64,000 bases of DNA from Bryobacteraceae bacterium (GTDB lineage Bacteria; Acidobacteriota; Terriglobia; Bryobacterales; Bryobacteraceae): assembly GCA_947458745.1 (NCBI GenBank), contig CANGYQ010000001.1:434001-498000 (forward strand). Direction: 5' to 3'. How positions within the stretch are numbered: position 1 is the first letter of the stretch; every line of letters starts with the position of its first letter. Under the pieces are notes generated by a model, which saw only the letters and a program-made list of their open reading frames with translations, was not told the origin of the DNA and searched no databases. Both the position numbers and the translations under genes were made by a program. This document shows positions 25,741 through 35,400 of this stretch, one piece after another.

Positions 25741-26766
25741 ATGCCACGAATTGATCTCACCCGGCGGCAACTGCTGGGCGCCGCACTGGCGATCCGGCTT
25801 CCGCGCAAGATCCGGGTGGCGATTATCGGCGCCGATGGCCACACGGCGGAAGTGACCGATCACCTGCGCGATCTGCCCGATGTCGAGTTTGCCTGCTATG
25901 CGCTCTCCAAGCCGAACCCCAAGTGGAGCGGGGCCAAGCACTACACCGACCACCGGCAGATGCTTGATCAGGAGAAGCTGGACGTGGTGGCCGTCACCAC
26001 CGATGACGGCGCGCGCGCGGCCGCGGTGTTGGACTGCGTTTCCTGCAAGTTGAACTTTGTGGCCGAAAAGCCCCTGGCTCGTACCCGTGAGGACTATGTT
26101 CGGATCAAGAAAGCCGTGCTGTCCAGTGGCGTCAAAATGGGCCTGATGCTGCCGCTCCGCTACCGCCCGCACTTCCTCGCGATGCGCGCCGTGGTCGATG
26201 CCGGCGAGATTGGCGAAGTGGCCCAGTTGCAGGGGCAGAAGTCCTACAAGGCCGGTGCCGATTCGGGTTGGAAGAACCGGGCGGAGAGCTATTCGGGCAC
26301 TATCCCCTGGGTAGGTATCCACATGATCGACACCATGATGTTTGCCAGCCGCCGCAAGCTGGTGGAGTGCGCCGCCTTCCAGACCCGCATTGGCTGGCCG
26401 GAACTGGGCGTCCGCGAGAACACCGCCTCCGTGCTCTACCGGCTGGACAACAACGGCACCGCGACGCTCAACTGCGACTATCTGCGCCCAAACAAAGCAC
26501 CCACGCATGACGACGACCGGCTCCGCATTGCGGGCACCAAGGGCGTGGTCGAATACCAGGGCTCCACCGGAGTGATGCTGATGACCGGTACCGCTCCACC
26601 GCGCGCGGTGCCTCTGCCGCCAGCGGGCTCACTGTTTGTCGACTACCTGAACGCCACCTACAACAACGCCGCGCCCACGCTTTCGCACGACGAAATCTGG
26701 GCCGCCAGTGAAGCGGCTTACGCCGCTCGTGAGGCGGCGCAAAAGGGCGGCTTCGTTAAAGTCTAG
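25741..26766 (+). CDS. Gfo/Idh/MocA family oxidoreductase
   Basis: A 341-residue NAD(P)-dependent oxidoreductase with a short RRQLLG leader (Tat-like), a Rossmann start IRVAIIGADGHTAEV, the signature AEKPLAR near 107-113, and a GTIPWVGIHMIDTMMF segment holding the family's conserved His. It is shorter than the copy at 2900 and not closely similar, so the two are probably not recent duplicates. It starts 10 bases from the divergent deacetylase and converges on the PPC-domain gene; both stops are close together, inside a short tagcgg/ccgcta hairpin. Confidence 0.85.
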   Translation: MPRIDLTRRQLLGAALAIRLPRKIRVAIIGADGHTAEVTDHLRDLPDVEFACYALSKPNPKWSGAKHYTDHRQMLDQEKLDVVAVTTDDGARAAAVLDCVSCKLNFVAEKPLARTREDYVRIKKAVLSSGVKMGLMLPLRYRPHFLAMRAVVDAGEIGEVAQLQGQKSYKAGADSGWKNRAESYSGTIPWVGIHMIDTMMFASRRKLVECAAFQTRIGWPELGVRENTASVLYRLDNNGTATLNCDYLRPNKAPTHDDDRLRIAGTKGVVEYQGSTGVMLMTGTAPPRAVPLPPAGSLFVDYLNATYNNAAPTLSHDEIWAASEAAYAAREAAQKGGFVKV

Positions 26767-26783
26767 CGGTCAAGATCTAGCCG

Positions 26784-27326
26784 CTAGCGGAAAGTCTTGT
26801 CATCGACACGGCTCAGGTCGATGCCGTCGCTCAACACGCCTAGAGTCACGATGGCGAAAGTGAAGACGTTGGTGCCCGGCTCAATGTGGCCGCCAAAGGC
26901 CTTCGTCGCATCGGTCATCGTCATGTGCGCGTGGACCTTGCCGTCGATCACATAGCCGTTGATTGAAACGATGTCCGCGGGGGCGCTGGCATCCTTGGTG
27001 AAGACGTTCTTTGAGGGGAAAGTGCGGTTCGACACGGAGTGCACGTGGTAGTTCCTCACCGATCCGATGCCGGACAGGAACACGGCATTTTTCACCTTCT
27101 CCTTTTTCACCATCTCCTCGATCCCGGCCAGCAGGTCGGCCTGATACTTGAACCGCATAATCACCACGCGCTCAATTCTGCCGGACACGGCGTAGACGTC
27201 AGGCACGTCCGGATTGAGACCCTTGGCATCCAACTCCGGCGTGGTGGCTTTGGTGATTTCGGTGCGGACAACTTGGGCGGTGGCGGGAATCGTCAGCAGA
27301 GCGATGAGCAAGAAGACGGTTTTCAT
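26784..27326 (-). CDS. Exported PPC (AF0104/DUF296) domain protein
   Basis: A 180-residue protein with a Sec signal peptide (MKTVFLLIALLTIPATA) followed by a plant/prokaryote conserved (PPC) domain. Family marks are VIMRFKYQADLLAGIEEMVK, FLSGIGSVRNYHVHSV, and the His-rich HAHMTMTDATKAFGGHIEPG that binds metal in AF0104-like proteins. PPC domains are normally cytosolic and sometimes DNA-binding, so an exported copy is unusual and makes DNA binding unlikely here. I start at ATG 27326 so that the signal peptide begins with MKT. Its upstream region carries the terminator of the large receptor gene. Confidence 0.75.
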   Translation of the reverse strand: MKTVFLLIALLTIPATAQVVRTEITKATTPELDAKGLNPDVPDVYAVSGRIERVVIMRFKYQADLLAGIEEMVKKEKVKNAVFLSGIGSVRNYHVHSVSNRTFPSKNVFTKDASAPADIVSINGYVIDGKVHAHMTMTDATKAFGGHIEPGTNVFTFAIVTLGVLSDGIDLSRVDDKTFR

Positions 27327-27363
27327 GAGAAACACCATATCGCGCCAAGCCCGGAAAAGAAAA

Positions 27364-27393
27364 AGGCCGGCTACCCGCGAACGGGGCCGGCCT
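27364..27393 (-). terminator. Rho-independent terminator of the large receptor gene
   Basis: An 8-bp stem (aggccggc / gccggcct) with a 14-base loop lies 28 bases beyond the stop of the leftward receptor gene. On the minus strand it is followed by TTTTTCTTTT, a textbook U-run. Confidence 0.85.
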
Positions 27394-27420
27394 GTTTCAC
27401 TGATGGTCCGAGGTTCCGCG

Positions 27421-30400
27421 TTAGAACACGAAGCGCAAGCTCACCTGAGCCCGGCGGGCGTTGGTGCCATCCGGGAAGCCCTGCGACTGTGAGCCTTCAC
27501 CCAGACGCGGTGTCGGCGTCAGCACGCCATTGGCGGCCGTAAAGGCCTGCGTGTTGACCGCCGTATCCGAGACATGATTGAAGACGTTGAACGCCTCGAA
27601 ATTGAGTTGCAGGTTGTAGCGGTCATTGAAGGCCAGTACCTTCGTTAGCCGCGAATCCAGGCGATAGATCTGGTCGATCGGCATGCTGGCGGCCGGGATA
27701 AACGGCACGCGCGAACTGCCGCCAAAGCCGTTCAGCGAACCCGTGAAGGCCGCACCCGCAAAGGGGTTGCCGGAGACAAAGATGGTGGGCGTGGCAGGCT
27801 GCGTGGAGGCCAGTGTCGCGATGCCGGAAAGCTGCCAGCCGTTCGCCAGATACCGGCCGGCAAACCCATCCATCTTGCCGAACGTCGGCGCATAGACAAA
27901 CGAGCTGACCATGCGGTGCCGCTGATCGAGCGCCGAACTGGACTTGTCCAGCTTGTAGTCTCCATTCATCAACCCGTTGGGGCCGCCCGAGAAGAAGATC
28001 ACGTTGTTGCCGCCGCCCTGGTTGAAGTCAATGGCGTGGGACCAGGTATAGGCCACCGACGCTTGCAGGCCCTTCGACATGCGCTTGTTCACCTGCACCA
28101 CCAGGCCGTCGTAGTATTGCAGGCCACCGTTCTCTACCTGGTTGACCCGGCGCCACCGCGGGTCCACGCGATTGGCCAGGCGATAGGTAGGCGTCGAGTA
28201 GCTGCCCACTTGCGCGCCGGAGGCATCGTTGATGCGGTAGGTGACATCCGGGCCCAGGCCGCCCACGTTCATGTCGCGCACCGTATAGAGCTGCTTGCCG
28301 CGGCTCCACAGGTAGCTGACCGTTAGCCCGATAGTGCGGGTGATCTCGCGCTCCACCGTCACATCGCCCTGCTGCGTGTAAGGGTTGCGGAAGTCGCGCG
28401 AGGGGAAGGTCAGGTCAATGGTGCCGGCGGGCGGATCGCGGTCGATCCCGGCCAGCCGGTTGGGAAACACAGGTCCGATCCCCAGGTCGGCCGGGATCGC
28501 GGCATTCAGCGAAATCTGTTTCTGGTAGAGACCATTGCTAACAAAGAAAGTGTTCAGAATGCCGGTCTGGAAGCGGGCGAAGAAGATGCCGTAGCCACCG
28601 CGGATGACCGTCTTCGAGTTGATTTGATAAGCCAGCCCCAGGCGCGGCGCCCAGTTGTTGGCCGGCTGCGGAATCGAACCGGTCAGTGGGTAGTTGGGCG
28701 TAGCTAACGGGGGTTGGGAGAACTGCGAATACTCATACCGGACGCCATAGTTGAGCGTCAGCTTCCGGTTCAGCCGGAACTGGTCCTGGATATAGAAGTT
28801 GTAGTCGCGTACCCGGTTGTCCACCACCGGGTTGCCGAACCGCTGCGAGAACGTCTGCCAGCGCTTGGCCCCGCTCGTATTGCCCGTCAGGTCCTGCGCA
28901 AAGGCGGTAAAGGTGGCATAGGAGTAGGTGCCGAACTGGTTGGCCAGGCTGACGGCGTAATCCTGCGTGTAGCCAAAATCAAAGCCGGTCTTGATGGTGT
29001 GGCGTCCCAGTGTCCAGGTGAGGTTGTCGGCGATCTGGTAGCGGTTCTCGCTAGGGTTCAACCGCGGATAGGCCGTGGCGACGCCGGCGTTGTTCTGGCT
29101 GTTGACACTGAGTCCCACGGGTCCAATGCTGGGCACCAGTGACGGATTGAAGTCATCATAGAGCCGGTCCTTAAACCAGCCAAAGCGCACTTCATTGACG
29201 ATCGTGTTAGCGGGAATGGCGGTCCAGGAAAGGCGCCCATAGCGCGTGCGGACCGTGGAATCGGCATTGTTGCCCACGCCTTCGCCGTTGTTCAGCACGG
29301 CCTGCGTCTGGATGCCCAGCGGCGAAATCCAGCGCAGGTAGTTGAAGCTGGCGCTGATGGCGTTGTGGTCATTGGGGCGCCAATCCAGCTTCAGGAAGAA
29401 CAGCTCGGAATTCGCCGTGCGGGGCAGAGTTCCAAACTGGCGGCCAAAGAAATCACGGGCGGCCTGGCACTGCGCCACCGTGGCCGTGCAGCCCGAAGTA
29501 GCCGGACCGGGGGTCGCCCAGCTGCCATCAGAATTAAACAGCGGCGGGCGCGTCATCGACGACACCAGCGGGAAGTCGCGGCGCGTCGTCTCACCATTGA
29601 AGAAGTAGAACAGCTTGTCCTTCTTGATCGGTCCGCCGATTGAACCGCCGGTCTGATGGCGCGATTCCGGCGGGTTCACCATCGAGTACGGGTCCCGCGC
29701 ATTCAGCGAGCGGTTGCGGAAAAACCAGTAGCCCGTGCCATGCACATTGTTGCCACCGGACCGCGTAACGGTGTTGATCACGCCGCCCGAAGCGCGGCCA
29801 AACTCGGCCGAGTAGCCGGTGGTCTTCACTTCAAACTCCTGCACCGCGTCCTGCGAGATCTGCGTGGTGATGCGCGTGCGGCCGGCGTTCTCGTTGTAGA
29901 AGTTATTCGTTGTGTCGTTGCCGTCGGTGAGGAATGAATTGCCACCCGCGATGCCCCGGAAACTCACCAGGCCGAACGTGCCATCGGAGACGACCGCGGG
30001 AGTCAGCAGCACAAAGCTATCCACCCGGCGTCCATTGATCGGCAGGTTGACGATCTGCGTCGAATCCACCACCTGCGACGATCCGGTCCGGGTGGAATCC
30101 ACCACCGCTTGCACGTCCGTCACCTGCACTTCCGAGGCGGCGGAGGCGACGTTTAGCGTCACCGCCAAGTCCAACTGCTGGCCCACCTGGAGGGTGATGT
30201 TCTGGTTGTCGAACGGGGCAAAGCCCGGTGCCGTCACCTGGACCCGGTATCCGCCGGCCGGAATCAGCGCTGGGGCCGTAAACACACCGGCCGCGTTGCT
30301 GGTCAGCGTTCGCCGGATACCCTTGGACTCATTCGAAACCGTCACGCCTGCATTAGGAACGATCGCGCCGGAGGCGTCGCGCACGACGCCGGAAATTCCA

Positions 30401-30474
30401 CCAAATCCAGCCACGGCTTGGGCGTAAGCCGCCGCAGCGAAAAGAACGAAAGCCCCCACCACTTTGTGTCGCAT
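27421..30474 (-). CDS. TonB-dependent receptor, Oar-like, with N-terminal carboxypeptidase-regulatory domain
   Basis: A 1017-residue outer-membrane protein. It has a signal peptide (MRHKVVGAFVLFAAAAYAQA), a carboxypeptidase-regulatory beta-sandwich (about 25-110: GISGVVRDASGAIVPNAGV), a plug-like region with INGRRVDSFVLLTPAVV, then a 22-strand-type barrel ending in RAQVSLRFVF. Such Oar-like receptors are expanded in Acidobacteriota and probably import large oligosaccharides or peptides. I start at ATG 30474; the open frame extending 76 codons upstream overlaps the divergent isomerase gene and has no signal. A good terminator follows at 27364-27393. Confidence 0.85.
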   Translation of the reverse strand: MRHKVVGAFVLFAAAAYAQAVAGFGGISGVVRDASGAIVPNAGVTVSNESKGIRRTLTSNAAGVFTAPALIPAGGYRVQVTAPGFAPFDNQNITLQVGQQLDLAVTLNVASAASEVQVTDVQAVVDSTRTGSSQVVDSTQIVNLPINGRRVDSFVLLTPAVVSDGTFGLVSFRGIAGGNSFLTDGNDTTNNFYNENAGRTRITTQISQDAVQEFEVKTTGYSAEFGRASGGVINTVTRSGGNNVHGTGYWFFRNRSLNARDPYSMVNPPESRHQTGGSIGGPIKKDKLFYFFNGETTRRDFPLVSSMTRPPLFNSDGSWATPGPATSGCTATVAQCQAARDFFGRQFGTLPRTANSELFFLKLDWRPNDHNAISASFNYLRWISPLGIQTQAVLNNGEGVGNNADSTVRTRYGRLSWTAIPANTIVNEVRFGWFKDRLYDDFNPSLVPSIGPVGLSVNSQNNAGVATAYPRLNPSENRYQIADNLTWTLGRHTIKTGFDFGYTQDYAVSLANQFGTYSYATFTAFAQDLTGNTSGAKRWQTFSQRFGNPVVDNRVRDYNFYIQDQFRLNRKLTLNYGVRYEYSQFSQPPLATPNYPLTGSIPQPANNWAPRLGLAYQINSKTVIRGGYGIFFARFQTGILNTFFVSNGLYQKQISLNAAIPADLGIGPVFPNRLAGIDRDPPAGTIDLTFPSRDFRNPYTQQGDVTVEREITRTIGLTVSYLWSRGKQLYTVRDMNVGGLGPDVTYRINDASGAQVGSYSTPTYRLANRVDPRWRRVNQVENGGLQYYDGLVVQVNKRMSKGLQASVAYTWSHAIDFNQGGGNNVIFFSGGPNGLMNGDYKLDKSSSALDQRHRMVSSFVYAPTFGKMDGFAGRYLANGWQLSGIATLASTQPATPTIFVSGNPFAGAAFTGSLNGFGGSSRVPFIPAASMPIDQIYRLDSRLTKVLAFNDRYNLQLNFEAFNVFNHVSDTAVNTQAFTAANGVLTPTPRLGEGSQSQGFPDGTNARRAQVSLRFVF

Positions 30475-30564
30475 ACCCCATTTTAGGACTGTCAGGATTG
30501 CAGGCGCATGACAAGCAGTCGCCCTGCCGCACCCCAGAGGAATCTGAAACAATAGAGGCAGGCA

Positions 30565-31470
30565 ATGCCGAAGTTCTCCATGGGGAGTTGGGCCTTCTCG
30601 TTTGGCCCCTATGCCGCGAATCCCGTGCCGTTGGGGCGCGTTGCGGAGCATTTGTCCCAAGCCGGTTACGATGGCATTGAGCTCTGCGGGTTCCCTCCCC
30701 ATGCCTCACTGGACGAACTGCCCACCGCCGCCTCCCGCCGTGACCTGCAAGCCCGCTTAAGCGGTCTGGGTTTGGGCGTTTCCGGCTTTGCCGCGGATTT
30801 CACTGGCGTCAATCCCACTGCTGCCGGCAACAAGCCACGCTATCTGGAACTGTTCAAGAAGACACTCGATGTTTGCGCCGGAGTGGGCAGCCCCGCCATC
30901 CGCGTCGATTCCGTCGCCGCTCCGGTTTCGATTGCGGCCGCTGAAATGGGCGACGCGATGGAACGCTTGGCGGACTGCTGGCACACCATTGCCAACTATG
31001 CCGAAAAGGCCGGCATCAAGGTAGTTTGGGAGTTTGAGCCGGGCTTCGCCTTCAACACCTCGCGCCAAATTGGCGAGCTCTACGAACGCGTCGCCCACCC
31101 CAACTTCTATCTCCTGTTCGACACCGCCCACGCCCACATGTGCGGCGTCAGCCTGGATGAATGCGCGGGGCGCATCGGTGCTCTCCACCTGGTTGATTCC
31201 GACGGTACGCTCTACGCTGACGAAACCTCGACGCACTGCGCCGTCGGCAAAGGCGTGGTGGACTTCGCGAGCATGGTGCCCGATCTGCGCGCCATGAAGC
31301 TCGATTGGTGGACCGTGGACCTCAGCTTCCGCGAAGACTCCTGGGATCTGGTGGGGCCCAGTCTGGAATGCGTGAAGAAGCTGGCCCACGGTGAGCCGGC
31401 GCTGGAGCCCGCTACCGTAGGCCCTTCGCCTTCAGCCAAGCAATCAACGCTGCTGGGTCGTCCGAAATAA
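30565..31470 (+). CDS. Sugar phosphate isomerase/epimerase (xylose isomerase-like TIM barrel)
   Basis: A 301-residue cytosolic TIM barrel. Metal-site-like segments are GYDGIELCGFPPHA, VVWEFEPGFAFN, LLFDTAHAHMCG and IGALHLVDSDG, as in the xylose-isomerase-like / endonuclease IV fold. The N-terminus (MPKFSMGSWAFSFGPY) has no signal peptide. Its C-terminal 20 codons overlap the end of the convergent GDPD gene (31412-31470), so the last stretch (ATVGPSPSAKQSTLLGRPK) is not conserved in style and may be a read-in extension. Substrate unknown. Confidence 0.82.
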   Translation: MPKFSMGSWAFSFGPYAANPVPLGRVAEHLSQAGYDGIELCGFPPHASLDELPTAASRRDLQARLSGLGLGVSGFAADFTGVNPTAAGNKPRYLELFKKTLDVCAGVGSPAIRVDSVAAPVSIAAAEMGDAMERLADCWHTIANYAEKAGIKVVWEFEPGFAFNTSRQIGELYERVAHPNFYLLFDTAHAHMCGVSLDECAGRIGALHLVDSDGTLYADETSTHCAVGKGVVDFASMVPDLRAMKLDWWTVDLSFREDSWDLVGPSLECVKKLAHGEPALEPATVGPSPSAKQSTLLGRPK

Positions 31471-32287
31471 TCGCGTCGGAACCGGCGTCCACCAGGGCCT
31501 GCCACTGAGCCGGTTCATTGGCCGTCCACGGCACTACCTTCAACCCAGCCCGATGCGCCTGCTCCACCCGCTCTTTGGTGACCGTGCGGAAGTGCGGCGA
31601 GGCAATGAAGGCTCCGGCGGCTTGCGTGGTCTCCACCCAGTTCTTGGCGGCGTCGGCCATGCCTGTGGGCGTCAGCATCGACAGGCGGATCTTCGGTGAC
31701 AGCGGCTTCATCGCGATCAGCGTGCGGTCGTCAAAGCTCTGCAGGATGACGCGCGATTCCAGGTTGTGCTTCTTCACCACGGCCAGCACCAGCTTCGAGA
31801 ATTCCTCCGGAGTGGGCGTCAGCTCCGGCTTGTTCTTGAAGATCTTGGTTTCGATGTTGTACTCCACGCGCGACCCCTTGGTGGCCTTGAACACTTCATC
31901 CAGCGTAGGCACCCGGGTGCCCGGAATCTTGCTCTGCTTGGGGAACTCCGGGTTGCCCAGTGCGCCGCAATCCCACTGCTTCAGCTGTTTCAAGGGCATC
32001 TGCCGGATCACCCGCTGCGCGGCCAGTTCGGGCGTCGGGGCCTGGCAGAACACCTTGCTCATCTCCGGGTCATGCGAGACCACCAGGATGTTGTCCTGAG
32101 TGACGGCCAAGTCCAGCTCCAGGACATCCGCGCCCTGGGCGATGGCGTACTCAAACGCCGGCAGCGAATTCTCGGGCATGGCGGCCCGCGCCCCGCGGTG
32201 TCCGTGGACCTGAATCTTCTCCGCCGCCGCCATCGTCATCGCACTCATCATGATCGCCAACAGAACCCAACGCATGCCCAACAGCAT
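31412..32287 (-). CDS. Exported glycerophosphodiester phosphodiesterase
   Basis: A 291-residue GDPD-family enzyme with a signal peptide (about residues 1-22). The catalytic motif is HGHRGARAAMPENSLPAFEYA, followed by DVLELDLAVTQDN and VVSHDP, giving the His, Glu and Asp residues that bind calcium and the diester. It should hydrolyse glycerophosphodiesters to glycerol-3-phosphate and an alcohol in the periplasm. Start is uncertain between ATG 32287 and ATG 32275. The 3' end overlaps the convergent isomerase gene by 59 bases. Confidence 0.88.
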   Translation of the reverse strand: MLLGMRWVLLAIMMSAMTMAAAEKIQVHGHRGARAAMPENSLPAFEYAIAQGADVLELDLAVTQDNILVVSHDPEMSKVFCQAPTPELAAQRVIRQMPLKQLKQWDCGALGNPEFPKQSKIPGTRVPTLDEVFKATKGSRVEYNIETKIFKNKPELTPTPEEFSKLVLAVVKKHNLESRVILQSFDDRTLIAMKPLSPKIRLSMLTPTGMADAAKNWVETTQAAGAFIASPHFRTVTKERVEQAHRAGLKVVPWTANEPAQWQALVDAGSDAIISDDPAALIAWLKAKGLR

Positions 32288-32419
32288 AGCGGGCGGGCGT
32301 TTCAGTCCGGTGAACATGCTTGACGTCCGGACTCACCCGGCACGCGGAAACGCAATGTCTATCGGGACGTAACTGTCAATTCATGCATCAACGATCTGGT
32401 TTCTGGCCTCCTGGAAGAG

Positions 32420-35400
32420 ATGCACTTTTTCCGGAATTTCCTCCTCTTCGCCGCCGCTGCGCCGGTGTTTGCGCAGTTTGACACGGCTGCGGTGCTGGGC
32501 ACTGTGACGGACGCCTCAGGCGCCGCCGTGGCCCGCGCCACATTGACCCTCAAGAACACGGACAAGGGCGTGTCGCTATCCACCAAGTCGCTCGACAACG
32601 GCAACTTTGAGTTTCCGACGGTGCCCATTGGCAGCTACACGCTGGCGGTGGAGCAGGCGGGATTTCAACCGCAGATCTCGCGGAACTTCGGCTTGGCTAT
32701 TGGTGCCCGCCAGCGCGTCGATTTCCGCCTGGCCGTGGCCACCGCCCAGACGACCGTGGAAGTAGTGGCGGATGTAAACCTGCTGGAGACCGACAGCTCC
32801 GACCGGGGCCAGCGCATCGAATCAAAACAGATCCGGGAACTGCCGCTCAATGGGCGGGCCTACTCGGAACTGGTTTATCTCAGCGCGGGCGTGGTCCGCA
32901 GCCCGTCGGCCAACCAGGGGTTCTCAACCCGTGAGGGCTCCTTCGTCGCCAATGGGCTGCGCAGCACCTTCAACAACTTCCTGCTGGATGGTTTGGACAA
33001 CAATTACTTCGGCACCTCCAACCAAGGCTTCTCGAATCAGGTGGTGCAAGTATCCCCCGATGCGGTGGAAGAGTTCCGCGTCATCACCAACAACATGTCG
33101 GCGGAGTATGGCCGCTCTGGTGGAGCCACGATTAACGCCAGCTTGAAGTCCGGCGGCAACAGCTTCCACGGCGCCGCCTGGAACTTCCTGCGCAACACGG
33201 AACTGAATGCCATTGGCTTCTTCCGTCCCGTTACCGGGCAGCCGCGGCTGAACCGGAACCAGTTCGGCTTCGTCTTCGGCGGCCCGATCATCAAGAACAA
33301 GACCTTCTTTTTTCTGGACTACGAAGGCTACCGCGAAGTAAACACCAGCAATGCCTTTGCCACCGTGCCCTCACTGGCTTTGCGGGGCGGCAACGTCGGG
33401 CTGCCGGTGCGCAATCCGTTTTCGGGCGTGATCTACCCCAATAACGTGATACCCGCCTCCGACATCATTCCGTTTGCGCGCACCGTCGCCGGGCAGATTC
33501 CGGTGCCCACCAACGCTGCCGCGGCCAACAACTTCCAGACGCTCTACCGGATCACTGACTATCGCGACAAGGGTGATGCCAAGCTGGACCACTACTTCTC
33601 TGAGAAGCTGCGCGGCTTCTTCCGCTACTCGCAATCGCGCCTCGATGTTTTCGACCCCGGCATCCTGGGTGGACCCACCGGCGGCGAAGGCAATGGCTTC
33701 ACCAAAGTGCCGATCAAGTCGTTTGCCGGTGGTGCCACCTGGGCCGTCGACACGAACACGATTCTCGAAGCGCGCCTCGGCTACTCAACTTCACAGGCGG
33801 GCAAGGATCCGCCGCTGATCGGTGGTCCGTCGATGCTGGAAGCCTATGGCATCACCGGCCTGCCGACGGAAAAGCGCTACACCGGCGGGCTGACCGTGCA
33901 GTCGTTTGTCGGCTTCACCGGCCTCGGCCGGCAGGCCACCAATCCGCAGTATCAACATCCCACCACCTGGAACCCCAAGTTCAACTTCACCCGGATCCTG
34001 GGCCGCCAGACGCTGAAGGCCGGTGTCGAGTATCAGCACTTGGCCGTGGAGGCCTTGGACGTCAATCCGGTGATTGGCCGCGACATCTATTCGGGCCTGT
34101 TCACACTGGGCGCGCCCACCACCCAGACCAGCCTGTTCAGCTTTGCCGACTTCCTGCTGGGCGCGCGCAGCCAGTATCAGCTGGTGAACCCGGATATCGT
34201 CAACCACCGGCAACAGTCACTGTTCTTCTACGTGCAGGACGACATCCGACTCACCCGCAAGCTGACCCTCAATCTGGGCCTTCGCTATGAACTGGTGACG
34301 CCCTTCTATGAGCGCGACAACCGGCTGACCAACTGGGACGCCACCAGTAACTCCATCATCCCGGCCAAGGACGGCAGCTTCGCTGAGCGGGGTCTCGTCA
34401 ACCTGGACAAGAACAACTTCGCCCCTCGCCTCGGCTTGGCCTACACCGTGACGCCCAAAACTGTTCTGCGCGCCGGCTACGGCGTCAGCTACGTCCACTT
34501 CAACCGCACCGGCACCAGCTATCTGGCCTACAACGCGCCCAACTTCATCCTGGCCAGCGTCTCGCAGTCTCCCGCCCTGCCCGGGTTCCGCAACACCCAA
34601 CAGGGTTACCCGGCGGGCTTCACCGATGGCCGGAACTTCAATCCGTTGAACTCGACCGTCCAGTACATCGACCCGAAGTCGCCCTCCGGCTCAGTGCAGA
34701 GCTACTTCGTCTCGATCCAACGCGAGCTACCGAAAGGCTGGCTGGTGGATCTGGGCTATGTAGGCAACCGGGCCAACGACCTGATCATCATCAACGACCT
34801 GAACCAAGCCCGGCCCAACCGCGTCGGAGAAAACATCTCCACCCAGCTCCGCCGTCCCAATCAGCGCTTCTCCAGCATCTCCGCCACCCTGCCCTGGGCC
34901 TGGTCCAGCTACCACGGCCTGCAGATCAAGGTGGAAAAGCGGAGCTCCGCCGGATTCTACTTCCTGAATTCCTTTACCTGGTCCAAGGCCATGGACCTGG
35001 CCGGGCAGGCGCTGGACACCAACAACGGCAACGCCCCGTCGGTGCAGAACATCTTTGATCTCAACGCCGATAAGGGGCCGTCGAATTACGACCGCAAGTT
35101 CAACAACGTCACCAGCTTTGTCTACGAGCTGCCCTTCGGCCGCGGCCGGAAGTTCCTGTCCAGCCTGAACCGCGCGACCGATCTGCTGCTGGGTGGCTGG
35201 CAGGTCAACTCGATTATCAACGTCCGCTCCGGCGCGCCGCTGACGCTGAGCTACACGCCCAGTGCCGCGCAGGAAGTGGTGCCGGTGATCGCGGTGTTTG
35301 GCCGCAACACCTACCGGCCCGATGTCTCGCGCAACCCCCTGACGCCCGAAGGTTCCCGCACCATTAGCAACTATCTGGACCGCTCCGCCGTCAGCATACC

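Noticed and set aside
24774-25754. 326-codon plus-strand frame across the deacetylase gene
   Set aside because: No recognisable motif; the opposite strand encodes a deacetylase with a full metal site and signal peptide.
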